Assembly: GCA_905221615.1 (NCBI GenBank)
Contig: CAJNDT010005813.1
Span: forward strand, 377,501 to 441,500
Reading direction: 5' to 3'
Length of the DNA: 64,000 bases
DNA from: Symbiodinium sp. CCMP2592
Taxonomy: Eukaryota > Sar > Dinophyceae > Suessiales > Symbiodiniaceae
The position numbers and the translations under genes are program-made. Positions 25,889-37,696 of this stretch are shown here, piece by piece (within the stretch, counting starts at the first letter, position 1; the number at the start of each line of letters is the position of its first letter). The notes beneath the pieces are model-generated. The model was given only the letters and a program-made list of their open reading frames with translations, made no database searches and was not told the DNA's origin.

Positions 25889-28871
25889 AGGGAAGACAAC
25901 CTCGCGTATGACCTCAAGAACATGGCGGCCTACGACATCTCGCCCATGCGCCGTCCAGCAGTTTTGCAGTCTACCTCTGCCTTTGTAGCTGCCAGTCTTC
26001 GTTGAGGTCTTCCGGGATGGATGTTGCAGCCTACAGCCGAGATTCTGTTCAGCCGTGGGCCCAAGAAGCTGGGAATATTGGAGATGACAGCATGCATGCA
26101 TGGATGGATGGATGGATGTATGTATGTATGCATGTATCACATTGGCAAGACAAGAAGCCAGTATGAACGCGGTCTGACCTGGATGGCTTCCAGGCGTGAG
26201 TTCGGTGTCGTGGGGCCCGTACTGTGTCGAGAAAAGAACAAGACGAACCTGGTAGACAACACAGAAGGAGAAGCCGAGAAAGGTAGAAATTGCAAGTTTT
26301 GTGGATGGTGATTTCGTGTGACAAAAACTTATCACATGATCACGACAGGAAGAGAAACACCAACGAAGAAGTTGGTGTTTATGATTTGCCAGACGTAGAG
26401 GAAGCATAAAGTACGTAAGCTGTATGCAGGCAGTTGCTTGAAGCGCGATTTTCCACACAGAGCTGGCTTTTCTTGATCGTGTCATGATGGTGTAAGCATG
26501 CCCGAGATGTTTGTTTACAAGACCGCGATCATAAGTATGAACGTTGTGCTGTATGGAACAGCTCCGGGATTCGCATCGACCAAAGAATCAGCTTGGGCAC
26601 CAGAATCACTGGAAACTGGAAACAGAGGCCGCTCCTGGATCTGGATCCGAGGGAATGATCTCATGTGATGCGTGAGCCGACTTCAGGTTGTGGTGAAGAG
26701 CAGCGTTTGTCTGGTGAAGAGAGTCTGAGAGAGGGCCATGCGACGTGACTCTCTTCGAAGCGCGGTCCGCTTTGCGGCGGTCTCTGTCTGGTGAGGCTCC
26801 TGATCAACAAGCTCTTCCTGCTGCCGAGGACGCAGGCCGACGGCCGGAGCCGGAGCTGGAGCGGGGAGCTTCCGTGGAGCAGTCGCAGACGCTGTGGAGC
26901 GGTCGCTGTGATCTCATCTCTCTTAGCGTCAGCACGCCATGGCAGGGTGAGGAAGGGACGATGGTGTCACTTCCTGCAGAGGCCCCCCGGGCGGCTTGGA
27001 TAGACCCGTCAGACGCAAAGAGCCCTTTGCGGTGCAAATTCCTCAGGACACATTCCGGCTACCCCGGTCAAAGCCTATACCGAAGGAGAAGCCGAAGACA
27101 AGGTGGCAAAAGTTCATGGAGGTCCGTGTCCTGTCACATAGCCAGCAGAGTAGGTACGGGGGAAAAACTCAGGAGAGGAACATGAAGAAGCGGAAGCGAA
27201 GTCGGCTCGTGTGGGACGAGGCCGCCCCTAAATCTCCCGCCTGAAAGACCTAAATCTCCTGCGAGCTACGGGCTTTCTCGGCTCTCTCTCTCCCTCCGCA
27301 CCCTGCACCGTCCGCATCTGGGCTCAGATCGAAGGGGACTGGAAGCCTCGCTGGGGCCACGGGCTCGGACGATAGGAAGGGCCAGGAAGGGCCTCAGCGG
27401 CCTCGGAGGGGCGGGGCCTCGGCCTCCGATGCAGTGACTGCGGCCGCCGGCAGGTTACAAGAGCATCAAGAAGTCTGAGGACAAGGCGAACTGGGTGCAC
27501 GAGGCAAGGGATGGGCCGGGACAAAGCCCCGCACGCTTTTGCTGGGAGCATGTATGAGGTTGGTCAGCACGAGGATCCCAACGAGAATCCCTTCGACAAA
27601 GCTGGGGCCCCAAAGGAGCTTTCTGCACAGACACCGGATGCGGCTTGTGCAACAAGAAGCATGACTGTTGAACCAAAGGGAACTGTGCAAAGCTTCGCGA
27701 GTTCTCGTTCTTGCAAGCCTGGTGTCCTGGTCCTCGTCCCTTCCCTTGTCTCGTCGCTTTTCGTCTGTCCTGTCTTTGGAGCCATTTGCCTCGGGCATCT
27801 TTCCCGGTGAGGTCTTTGTATTTGGCGAGTCTTCGGAAGCTTTTTTGCAACCGAGGCCAAGGCGGAGCAAAGACTTGTGAAAGCCCGACAGAAGATGCGG
27901 GAAGCAACCCGGCTGCGGCAAGTGCACTTGGTCACTAGGTCCCTAGGGGTACAGTCTATGCCGCCTAGCGAAGCAGAGAGTGAGACCGGGCTTCTTTGAC
28001 GGCTGCCATCACCAGGTTCGAAACCAAGTGGAGGCTGCCGGAGGCAGTGGCATTTTCAGCACCGGCAGGAGCAAGCAGAGGACCAAGAGAGGGAGAGAGC
28101 ATTCTGCGAGGCAAACTTCGCGCCTCAGTGCCAGATCTCGTTGGCAGCCAGACAAAGCCTCAGTCATTCACAGGAGCCGCTTCCGCTCGACACTTGTTTC
28201 GCTTTGGCAGACACGTCATTCCTCTCAGGAAAAGAGGGAAGGATGGGCTAAGGGAGGCTGTGAAACGAGCACAGGCTTGCAAGCTCTTCAAGAAGGGGTG
28301 AGCGCAGGTCATCTTGGACCGCTTCAGGTGTCGTCTGCCTCCTACGGCAAATTTGACAGGATAGCGCCGAACGAGGCGAGTCATGGACTTCGGAAGTCTC
28401 ACGTTTCACAGTGTTTCAACTGCTGCTTCTCAGCAGAAGGCTACAAACTTGCAGCCCACGCGCAAGAAGGGCATTGCGCCTGTCAGCAGCAACGCTGAGA
28501 AGGAGCCGCTGTGGCGAGTGAGTGAATCGGACATATCCGAAAGTGCGGTGCCAGGACAGCTACCTGAAGACAGTAGGTCGCGTGCTGTCCGGCGATGGCT
28601 ACATCGACAAACACAAGGCCGCGAAGGCCTGACGGCGTTCTGTCGGCCCCTGGTGGGCTTCTTTCGGTTTGGGCGACGAAGTGGACAGGTTGGCGTGACG
28701 CGGGAGCGCCGCAACGACGCAGCGGACCCAAGCGTTCGATTCGACGTGTTTGGTGCCTCGGCCTCCTGCCGCGGCTGCCGTGGTGCCTAGGCACGCTCGC
28801 AAGCGAGCGGGAAGAGCGGGTCCAAGCGGCGCAGCAAACAAGGTGGAGGCAAAAAGAAGGGCCGACGGTGA
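25889..28871 (+). CDS. RRS1: Ribosome biogenesis regulatory protein RRS1, multi-exon
   Basis: RRS1 works in the nucleolus in 60S assembly, recruiting 5S RNP proteins with RPF2. Read exon by exon, with approximate borders: NLAYDLKNMAAYDISPM (25895-25948); RLLINKLFLLPRTQ (26791-26835); VQIPQDTFRLPRSKPIPKEK to RWQKFME (about 27028-27121); MKKRKRSRLVWDE (27173-27220); GDWKPRWGHG (27328-27366); YKSIKKSEDKANWVHE (27454-27503); MYEVGQHEDPNENPFDK (27550-27602); AEQRLVKARQKMREATRLR (27856-27921); GKDGLREAVKRAQ (28229-28273); VSTAASQQKATNLQPTRKK and onward (28413-28517); YLKTVGRVLSGDGYIDKHKA (28555-28626); a basic tail ending GGGKKKGRR and TGA (28803-28871). The RWxxF, LVWDE, W..RWG and VSTAS landmarks are in RRS1 family order. 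Introns are about 50-850 bp with GT, GC and possibly GA donors. The 5' end is unassigned. Confidence 0.85.
26091..26135 (+). repeat. ATGG/ATGT microsatellite inside an RRS1 intron
   Basis: Tandem GGAT and GTAT tetranucleotides flanked by GCATGCATGC. Confidence 0.9.
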
Positions 28872-29334
28872 CGACAAGCCTGAGTCCGAGACCTGGAGGC
28901 AAGTCTGAGACTGCTTCACGGCTTCACGGCTTTCGTGGCGTTTCACCTCCATTAGCGCCGCTTTTTTGCCACTCAGCAACTCAGCCGTCGGAGAAAGCCT
29001 CGAGCTCGCCCAAAGCGTCGTGTTTTTTTTTTTTTGGGGGGGGGGGGGGCATTGCTGTGTCTCTTCAAGGAAGAAATCGTTGCCGGGCTCAGCGTTGTAG
29101 TTAGGTGAATAGGATCATGGCTCCTGGGATCGCAGCGAGTCCTTCCTGAGACATGTGGCCCCTGGCATGCTTCGGCTTCGCTATGCTTCGCTGCTTCGGC
29201 TTTGCGTCGGCTCTGGTGCATGGCCTTTGCTGGCAGGTCGGAGAGGCCACAGTTCGTGAACAGGTCTGCTCAAGAGCACCTGATGTGGGGCGCCACAGTC
29301 CTCTGCTCTGGCATGCGCTGCCCCGTTTCAGGCA
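28872..29334. other. Gap after RRS1 with a T13-G14 homopolymer junction
   Basis: No gene recognised. Thirteen T (29023-29035) are followed directly by fourteen G (29036-29049). The remainder may include introns or the 3' untranslated region of RRS1. Confidence 0.5.
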
Positions 29335-29500
29335 GGAAGCACGAGAGACTCCTGCTCAGGTACATACAGGAAAAGGTGAATCCGGTGTTGGAGGCCTCAT
29401 GGGGAGCCAGGTGGAATTGTTTGGAGACCGTGAATGTGCAGGCGCTGGTGACTGCAGTTCTTCTGGAGCGCCCCGACGACCCTTCCTTTTTCATGCTTAG
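29335..29500 (+). CDS. Dpy-30/RIIa-type dimerisation-docking motif, two exons
   Basis: Exon 1 (about 29335-29393) encodes KHERLLLRYIQEKVNPVLE; exon 2 (29442-about 29500) encodes ALVTAVLLERPDDPSFFML. The intron of 48 bases is GC-AG. Joined, they match the pattern Y(L/I)...V.P.L..AL......RP.DP..F of RIIa/Dpy-30 docking helices, which dimerise and bind amphipathic helices of AKAP-like partners in PKA, flagellar or chromatin complexes. Other exons of this gene could not be assigned; the frame continues past 29500 without recognisable features. Confidence 0.6.
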
Positions 29501-29923
29501 GTGTGCCAGAGAATTTCTGCAAAGTCACGGGCGCTTGCTTGCTCTCGGAAGGTGGCTCTGCGAGCAGACAAAGTCCTTAGATGGTCCAGAGCAGGTGGCA
29601 GAGATCCGTCAGAGGCTTCCTCGATTCTTTTGTTGAGAGGGCGGCGGCCAGCGGGCCAGCTCCATTGCCGAGGAGGCGCTAAGCCCGGCCTGCCAATCTG
29701 GGGCCGGAGCTGCACAGAAGCGACCTCTCTCCCTTTTGCCTCGAGCGTGCTATCACGGATAGCACGGCTTTTGTGAGATGTCTTCTGACGCATCGTCTGC
29801 ATTCGGTGTCTCAATGTTGTTGTTGAAGGTCCGTCATTGTCTCTACGGCAAAGGCGGTGATGGTAGTCTGACAAGAGTGTTATCAGCGCTTTCCCACTAT
29901 ATTGCTAAACCGTACCATCTGCC

Positions 29924-30011
29924 ATGGCCCTTCCCGCGAGCTTGAGTGGCAGCGACATCTCCCTGGCGGACGTGCTTCGTGAAGTGTCGGACATCATGAG
30001 CAATCCCAGGC
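29924..30011 (+). CDS. Possible first exon (MALPASLSG...)
   Basis: ATG at 29924 starts a protein-like sequence (SDISLADVLREVSDIMSNP) followed by CAG|GC, a plausible GC donor. It could be exon 1 of the helical-repeat gene downstream, but linking exons between 30011 and 30650 are not clear. Confidence 0.3.
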
Positions 30012-30649
30012 GCTTCTCGTTTCGGTGTTCAGGGTCTCGGTTTCAAGTTGAAGAGTGTCAGGGGTCGGCGTGTTTTTTTAAGAGTAGATCCTTGGAGCCT
30101 GGTGTTTGCAGATCCTGGGAGAATCGCCGCGAGACAATATTCGAGTTGCTGCGGCGATCTGTCATCCAAAGCGGGCGGCCGGCTCCCCGGACGTTGGGCG
30201 CTTGCATGCGGTTGCAGTTGCTGTTCAAGTCAAGTAGTGAGGAACGGCTGCTTGGACTCCAAGCTACATGGTCCAGAGAGCAGCCTCGAGACTGCTTGGG
30301 TTTTTCTCTTGACGCAGCTCGGACCAGTTCGGTTTGGGTGCTCCCACTTTTGGCAGCCGTGGCAGTCCCAGGTTGCGGCGACGAAGCCCAGTTCGGCAGA
30401 GGCGCATCGACGAGTGTCTGAAGGCGCTCAGCTCCTCTGACAGGCCGGGTCGCCGGGAGGTCCGGCGGGTTGTCTCCGACTCTGCGGCCGCTGAGGTGGA
30501 TGCAGATCCTCAAGCAGTCCTCCAGGGCACAGGAGCTGCTGCGGGATCAAGCAGGAGCCTTGCCTTCTCCGTTGTCCCTCGAGGGGGTCGGAGTGGCAGA
30601 AACGGCCCATGAAGCCCACCCCAGATTCGGCAACCTGAGTCCCAAAGCA

Positions 30650-31513
30650 ATGGCTGGCACCGCGGTTTTCTCAGCGGCAATGCAAGCAAGTTCAGGGCCA
30701 AGCTCACCTGCAGGTGCCTCACGAGCGCAGGATCGTGATCGAAACTTGGACAGAGAGGCGGATAAGATCGAGGAAGGTGTCAAGCAGCCGCAGCAACACG
30801 TCACTTCGAAGGTGGTTGGGGCCACACAGTCAGCGTTCCAAGCAGCGCGGGACACCAATCAGAAATACGGGGTCACCGACAAGATCGGTGAAGGTGCGAA
30901 GGTTGCATACACGAAGGCGAGAGACTTCGAGCAGCAGCACCACGTCACTTCGAAGGTGGTTGGGGCCACACAGTCAGCGTTCCAAGCAGCGCGGGACACC
31001 AATCAGAAATACGGGGTCACCGACAAGATCGGTGAAGGTGCGAAGGTTGCATACACGAAGGCGAGAGACTTCGAGCAGCAGCACCACGTCACTTCGAAGG
31101 TGGTTGGGGCCACGCAGTCAGCGTTCCAAGCAGCGCGGGACACCAATCAGAAATACGGGGTCACCGACAAGATTGGTGAAGGGGCGAAGGTTGCATACAC
31201 CAAGGCGAGAGACTTCGAGCAGCAGCACCACGTCACTTCGAAGGTGGCTTCTGGGCTTAAAGCCGGGGTTAGTGGTGCTGCATCGGCGGCTGGGTCGCTG
31301 GCAAAGGGTTCGAACCCATTTACCCACAGTGCAACAGAGGTGGAGGCCCAGGGGATCAGGGAGGGAGCAGGTGCTGCTTCTGCACATTTGCTGTGCTCGC
31401 TTACTACTCGTCAATCTAGTGACTAGTGCTTGTTGTGCTCATACTATTCCTCAGCGCAGGCCAACTCCCGGAATCCTTTCCGGGAGGCGCGCAATGGCAA
31501 TCCGTTCCGGTGA
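30650..31513 (+). CDS. Helical tandem-repeat protein with C-terminal NPF motifs
   Basis: The open frame (ATG at 30650; open further upstream) holds three 48-residue repeats HVTSKVVGATQSAFQAARDT ... VTDKIGEGAKVAYTKARDFE and a partial fourth. Each repeat is two amphipathic helices with YGVTDK / HHVTSK turns. The frame runs through AKGSNPFTHSATE to 31339, followed by GTGGAGG. A GT-AG intron (31340-31459) would then join, in phase, an exon reading ANSRNPFREARNGNPFR and TGA at 31511-31513. That gives three NPF motifs, the ligand of EH domains in endocytic traffic. Without splicing the frame ends at 31426. The function is unknown; helices of this type often bind membranes. The upstream part is unsure. 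Confidence 0.6.
30797..31250 (+). repeat. 144 bp in-frame tandem repeat, 3 full copies plus a partial
   Basis: Units start at 30797, 30941, 31085 and 31229 with exact 144-base spacing. Units 1 and 2 are identical by eye over most of their length; unit 3 has a few synonymous or conservative changes. This is a recent expansion inside a coding exon. Confidence 0.95.
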
Positions 31514-32321
31514 CGCCGACTTCCGATTCCGATGACCCCGAAGGCTCGGCGCTGACCTCGGAGGCCAGTGGCCAGTGTGCCTCTACGATCCCTGCGACGA
31601 GCATCTACAAGGATACTGCCCGAAGGCCCTCTCAGAGCCTCTAAGCTGGAGAATGCCGAAGCAAGGCGCGGGGTGGAGTGCTTCTCCTCGGAGCGCGCCA
31701 GCGATGGCGCCGGGCCAGCGATGGCGCAGCCGTGTCGCACAGCTGTTGCACATATCTCGGTACAAGCATGATTTGACGGGCGTGCCTGCTAGTGAAAAAG
31801 CACGCTGACGCAGTGTCAGTGTGCAGAGCTGGTTAATCTCTGTCCCACGCGAACTCATGCTCGCGCAGATCGAGACGGTTCAGGCAGAGATCAAGAAACT
31901 GAAGGTGCACGGCCATCCGTGCATGGTTGTCGACTCATAGTCCTCGCTCGTTGGAGGAGCGGAAGTCGGAGTTGCAAACTCTGCTGGGCTTGGAGGAGGC
32001 TTTGGGAGTGTCATGCGGAGGGCGAGGTGCTGCTGTCTGTTGCGGTGACAGGAGGTGTTGCCCTCAACGGACCCAGCATGAGCACTTCGAGAGGCTCGTG
32101 CTTTTGAATTTTGTGAGCTCGGGGTTTAGACACCAGCGGGTGTGCAGGTGAACGGTGGGGGTGGCTTCTGACGCTTCAGGAGCAGGGTGTCGCAGCACGA
32201 GTCTAGACGCCAGGAGACTGCAAGCAGATGGGTGGAAACGTGAAAAGGTGCAGACTGCAGTGCTTCAGAACTGCAGAGCTAGCGCCGATGGGAATGCCAC
32301 CGAACCTTCCATCTTCTGAGC
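31514..32321. other. No recognisable gene
   Basis: Short frames only, with no domain and no clear exon borders. A Glu/Leu-rich frame at 31855-32000 may be incidental. Confidence 0.4.
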
Positions 32322-32867
32322 TTAATCACTTCTCGTCATTTTCGCTTGTTGATGCTTCATGGTGTCAAGTTGCACCAGAAGCGAGGAGTGGTAGAAAGTA
32401 GTGGGATTATACAAGCTATCTCCTTGAGACGGCTGCAGAATCTGAAGGAATCGCGAGGGACACAGCATGGCCCAGGCTGTGAGCTTCCGTGCCTGCAGTG
32501 GCGCTGTCGCCTGAATTGCCCGCAGCGTGACATCCGCCCTCGCAGTCATGAGGGCTCTGAGATCGGACCGTGCTCTTTCAGACACCCCGTCGTAGATCTT
32601 GGAGGCCGAAAGACTCTCGCTTGTTTGCTTGTCTCTCTTTGTCGGCTTCGCAACTTGAGAGATTTTTTGTTCTTCAACCGCACGATACTCACCAACCTTA
32701 ACGACAAATCTTGAGAAACTGGGATCAGCAGATATCTTCGTCAGAGCATCCGCTATCAGCTGTCTTGTGTCCACGCAGTTTGTGGTGCATAGATCATGCC
32801 TGACAAGAAGCATGTCAATCGCTGATGATCCCATCTCCCTGGCTGTGATCATAAATTGGCCTCTCAT
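32322..32867 (-). pseudogene. Ty1/copia-type polyprotein 3' remnant (RNase H end)
   Basis: Minus-strand frame with CVDTRQLIADALTK (about 32738-32780), which matches the W-V-x-T-x-x-Q-x-A-D-x-L-T-K signature closing the RNase H domain of copia polyproteins, preceded by an M-L-L-V-R-H-D-L helix. Upstream on the minus strand (beyond 32867) I cannot recover integrase or RT motifs, and the frame is broken near there, so this is a truncated fragment. The tail after the motif (KVGEYRAVEEQKI) is unremarkable. Confidence 0.55.
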
Positions 32868-35800
32868 TAATTGTCAGGAACATCTTGATGCGCTCGCGGC
32901 ATGCTGTGTCTCGTTCCAGCCTTCGGCCACGTCCCTTGCTAGCGACATCACCTCGTCCGTGTCGGACGCGTCGAGAACCACGGAGTGGGGCAGACGGGCG
33001 CCCACTGCCGCCCGTTTCAGATGGCACTGTCACTGCACCGGGGTGAGGTGCTCTGAAAAAGGCGTGACTATATATCCGACGACGGAGACAGGCGCGGAAC
33101 CCACGCCTGGGCAGCGGCTGGGGCCTCCGAGCGCTCCGGCTCCTCCTCCTTAGGCGTGCCTGCGTACGACATGAACGCATCAAGGCCCGAGACCACTCGA
33201 GCGTCGAGGCTGTCGACCACACTGAAAGTTTCTGAGGGGGTGCTGATTTCAGCCGCCGGCACCTCACCCCTCCAGGTATGCGCGTTGCCACTGCGTCTTC
33301 TCGACGAACTGTCCGCCAGAGGGACATCCGGGTTGTCCTCGGCGAGCCTTGGCCGCGCTCGGCACAAGCCGCGGGCGCCTCAGGTGCCATGAGGCCTTCC
33401 TCGGACTCGGGTGCCCCCTTGTCATCGAACACTGCTTTAAGGGTTGCGGCTTGAGGCTGTTGCTCGCCCTCCTCACGTGCTTTGCTGGCTTTTCCGAAAC
33501 CGCTTTGCTGCTTGAAGTTGTCTGCCTTGCAGAGGGCGTAATTCAAGCAAGCGACGTCTCCGAACATAGCCACATGTTGTGCCGAGAGTTCAAGGTCCCA
33601 GGAAATCGCCGCAGAGGTAGCAGTGGATCGTGACGGGGCGGTGTTGGTTCCAACCTTGACCCTCTGCGTAGCAGTTTGCATTGGGCGGCAGTCCTCCCAG
33701 CTTGGCCCCGGCTGCGTGCATGACTTTTCACAGGGTTGTCGCGAGCTTGAGTATGTCAACAGGGGTACTTCGCGACGTTTGCCATGACGAGCGCGAGTGT
33801 TAGATAGAATACATGCCACGCACGTCGCCATCAAGACTTGGGGCACACCTCTCTCACATCTGCCAAGGCTCGGTTCCGGCCCACATCTTGTGTGCCCAGT
33901 GGCTCAGCAAGCGTGGCGCCGGCTTTTTCGTAGCTCGATCGGAATCTAGGACGGAAAACAGCACGTTCTTGCGAAGCACGTGGCTCATTGCCTGTAAAGC
34001 CGGCCTGACATTCTGCGGCCGGTTGAATGATATCACTGCCCAGTGAAATGACTTCGCCATCGAAAAGTCTGAAACACAAAAAGCTGCTGCCGCAACGTCA
34101 ATGCTCAGATTTGGGCCAGGCTGCCTCCCATTTCACAAACCCAGCAACTTTTGGAGTTTTCGGTGTCGGTAAGTTTCCAAAATTTCGATATGAGACAGCA
34201 GATGCGACGATTGCAGTGTGGGTTCCGATTCGTCCTAAATGTATAGGATCATGAGGCTCTCCAATGCGCTCCTTAACCTCAAGAATCGAGAAGCCACAAC
34301 CCGGAAATGCGTATGCCTTGCACTTCACGCTTCATAGCAGCTCCATGGTTCATGTGATATCACGTGATCTTTAGCTCAAGCCGGCCTCCATCATTCGCAT
34401 CCTCGCGTGGGCCGACGCTTGTGCAAGGATGTGTTGCCTTGCTACGCCTTGCTAGTTTTGCGAGTGTTACATCAGTGATGGGGATCATTGTTCAAAGTGG
34501 GCATCCAGGACATGATCCGTGTCCTGGCTGCGTTGCCCTCAATGGCTCTGCCTTGCAACCTTTCTTGGGACAATGTTCGGTGTAAGGTGAGCTGGAGGCT
34601 CTGAAGAAGGACATGGTGATCATTGGCCAGTGTTTGCGTCTTAGCTTTAAGGCCGCGATCTGTGCTGTGGCGCTGCGATTGTTGCGTGCACTCTGTCAGG
34701 CTTGGGGTTGCCGGTGCAAGCGGTCTGGGGGCCCGAAGGGGCTCGAGTTCACAAGTAGCTCACGTTTGTCGACTCCGTTTGCCTCCAAGGTTCCCTTCAT
34801 GAAGCCTCCCAGCGGCCAGGCAAGGTCTTCACTCGCTGTGTGATGCGTGCAAACTCGCTCTCGGGCAGGATATGGTAGAGCCACCATCCAGCTGCCTTCT
34901 CGGATACCCATTCGACATCGTTCGACTGTGAATTTCAAGCGGAATCTGAGGCGAGGTTGATGAGCTCTACGTGATGCTCTGCGATATTTGCAAGAGCAGC
35001 AGGCTCAGACTATGTAGGTTTGTTTGGCTTGACTTGCTCTCAGACTCATAGCATGGCAGCCGCACGCTCGTTGTATGATCGCACCTGGCGATCTGGCCCG
35101 CTTGAATTGCAGAAACGACTCAGATTTGTTGCTTCGCCCACGTTCTGGCATGTTGATCTGACGTTTTTAATGCCTTGGTCAAAATGAGGCCTGGGGTTGG
35201 ATGACCTGGTGAGGGCGGGGCGCCCAGTGCCAATCCATGCGCAGCATTAGCATATTGCCAGATCAGGAATCAACAATAGTCTTTGTCATTCGGCGCGCTC
35301 CGCACCAATTGTCAAGCTATTTCATTGAATCTATTTTCCTGTGTCGCTGTTGCGGAGCTTCTTCCTGCTCGAGGGTGGCTCTAGGCGAACTGATCAACTG
35401 ATCGGCCCCACGCATGCTCCTCGAACGGTTTACGGGGGCAGAGTCCACGAAAGGCAACGAGAGCCAGAGGTTGGACCAGTTGTGGGCATCTGAATGCTGA
35501 GTTTCGAACGACTCTTCAGCACTATGTTGCCAGCACAAGCTGCGTGTCCCCGCCCGAAAAGCCGTCGTGTCAGCAGCGCAGAAGCCGGCAGTGAACCTTG
35601 CTAGTAATGACCTATGATAGCCTGCAGTGTAGTACAGACGCAGGTCGATGCAGATGTGCCTGATAACTTGGACAAGGTTACTGGCCAAGAGAACGGAGTT
35701 TTCAGGGGATGGAGTCGCCCGCACATTGCCACACATGCAAACCGGCAGCTTCCCCGCTTTGCCTGAAAGTTGCAGAGCTCCCGCGGTGCAGGCCGGATCT

Positions 35801-37690
35801 GGAGCGGTGCTGCCTGTGCCCAGACCCATCATCTGTGGTCTCCTCTGTGCTATCTTGCTTCCAGGTGCGGGGTTGCTCGCTAATTAAGTGAAGTTGCAAG
35901 TTTGGTGCAAGATTCAAGTCTTCTTTGTTTCGCAGTCACGAACAGCAGTTCGAAGGCCACCAATTATGTCTGCCCTGGTTGCCATGTCCACTCCTGAGAC
36001 GTCGACCGCCGTGTCTACGCTAGTGAAGCTGCAACACTGTCAAGAGAAGCGTTCATTCTGTGAATGATGAAATCATGTCTGAACTGGTGAGATCTTGCAG
36101 TGGTGGAGAAGCAGTTCGAGCTAGAGGGTTCTTTGCTTTGATCAGTCAGGCCAGCATTTATGATAGCTGCGCCCACACCGAGCTGTCAGAGCGACGTTGC
36201 CCTGCATGTGGTGATGCCGGGGCCTCACTGATCTGTTTGTCGAGTCGGGATCGCGAGAAGGGCGAGAAGATTGTGGAACTCGAAAGCCATTCACTGCAGC
36301 AGAGGTTGAGAAGGACGCGGAGCCCTTGCGCTGCTACCTGGCGAGGCACAGAGGAACCTGCGCCAGGGCACTGGTCACCTGGGTTGAGACATCCAGGGAC
36401 CCGAATCCGAAAAGGTGGGAGGAACTCGAGGGTTTTGAAGGTTACCTAGTGGTACACGAGCATTGTCCACAGCGTCTTCCGTTGCATCCGGATCCCTGTT
36501 CACGTCATCACTACGACTCCTTGTTCCCCTCTCACACACACATCAAGCGCGGGGTTGCGCAATCACTCTGGCCTTCGATCACAACCAATTCTGACACTTG
36601 CAACAACGGGCAATGACCTTATCTTCGGCACAAAAAGTCTTACCAATACGTTGATTCCACTCATGGCTATGCTTGTTTTAGCGAAGATTCATTTAGTCCT
36701 CAAGCTTCTTGTAGCGTTTAGCTCGGCTTCCTTGGCCAGTCGGAAACTTCGCATGGCCCGGATCTGAGCGTGCCTTTTTGCCTTTGGAGGCCTGGGAGGC
36801 GGGCCCGGCAAATCGTGCCGGCGAGGCCTGCACCAAATCTCTGGCGATTCCAATTCAGCTTTCGGCGCCGAAGGCTCTCAACGAGGTGGAGGAATCTGGG
36901 ACGCGCATCGGGCCCAGCTGGACTCAAAAATCTCGGCATTGCAAGAAGCTCGGACTATGTCTTTGCTCCTGCTGCACTGGCCCCGGAACGGCCCCCGTTC
37001 GAAGGATATACCAAGAGTCGCTCAGGTCCCGGTTGCAAGGACACCGAAGTTTTCAATGCTGAGCCCCAAGCTCTCGGAGAAGAGACTTGCATAGATAATA
37101 TGGCAAATATGGCCTTGTGCCAAGCTGCCAAGGTGGCAGACCAGAGTGCACAGCAGATCAGCACTTCCGTGCCGAGCCTCGGGTGCCGGTGTCCCTTACG
37201 GAAAAAACACATTCCCGCAGACATTCCAAAACCAGACACAACGATAAGCACATACATGTACTTTTTAATTGAAAAACATGAGAATATCATAAAGCTTCTG
37301 GCAAAAAAGGAGAGAAAACCGTAAAACGCACCTAAACAAAACATACTTAAATACAGACCATACAGAAGATTCAATACAGTAAACAACCAAAAAACCCAAC
37401 CAAAATCAAAACAATAAGCAAACTTTAAAGCATCCAGGATCCCTCTTATTAATAGAGTAGCCCCACATCCACATCGCTTTGTGTGGGGTTCTTACTTTGG
37501 GGGCTCTCCCGCTCCTTCTCCCTCGCCTCCTCCTGCCCGCCTCCTCCGCCGTCTGACTCCATGCACACATCACGCACTCATCCTCATGGTCGCTCACACC
37601 GCACGCATCATTGTCACTGCATGCACTCATCCTCATGGGCACTCACACCATCACACCACGCACATCACTGCCAGCACCGCGCGCTTCGAG
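32868..37690. other. Long region without an assignable gene
   Basis: Many short frames on both strands, none with a recognised family. A minus-strand 343-codon frame (32815-33846) is Arg/Ser-rich without structure. From about 37200 to 37450 the sequence becomes markedly A-rich, unlike its surroundings. A plus-strand frame at 36770-37324 (184 codons) has no recognised motif. Confidence 0.4.
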
Positions 37691-37696
37691 GCCAGC

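Noticed and set aside
30714..31535. Alternative frame through the 144 bp repeats (SSSSTTSLRRWLGP...)
   Set aside because: It is Ser/Arg-rich, has no continuation into conserved sequence, and loses the NPF ending; the 30650 frame is preferred.
32815..33846. Minus-strand frame of 343 codons upstream of the copia remnant
   Set aside because: It overlaps the remnant by about 50 bases but shows no integrase or RT motif, so I do not extend the copia polyprotein into it.
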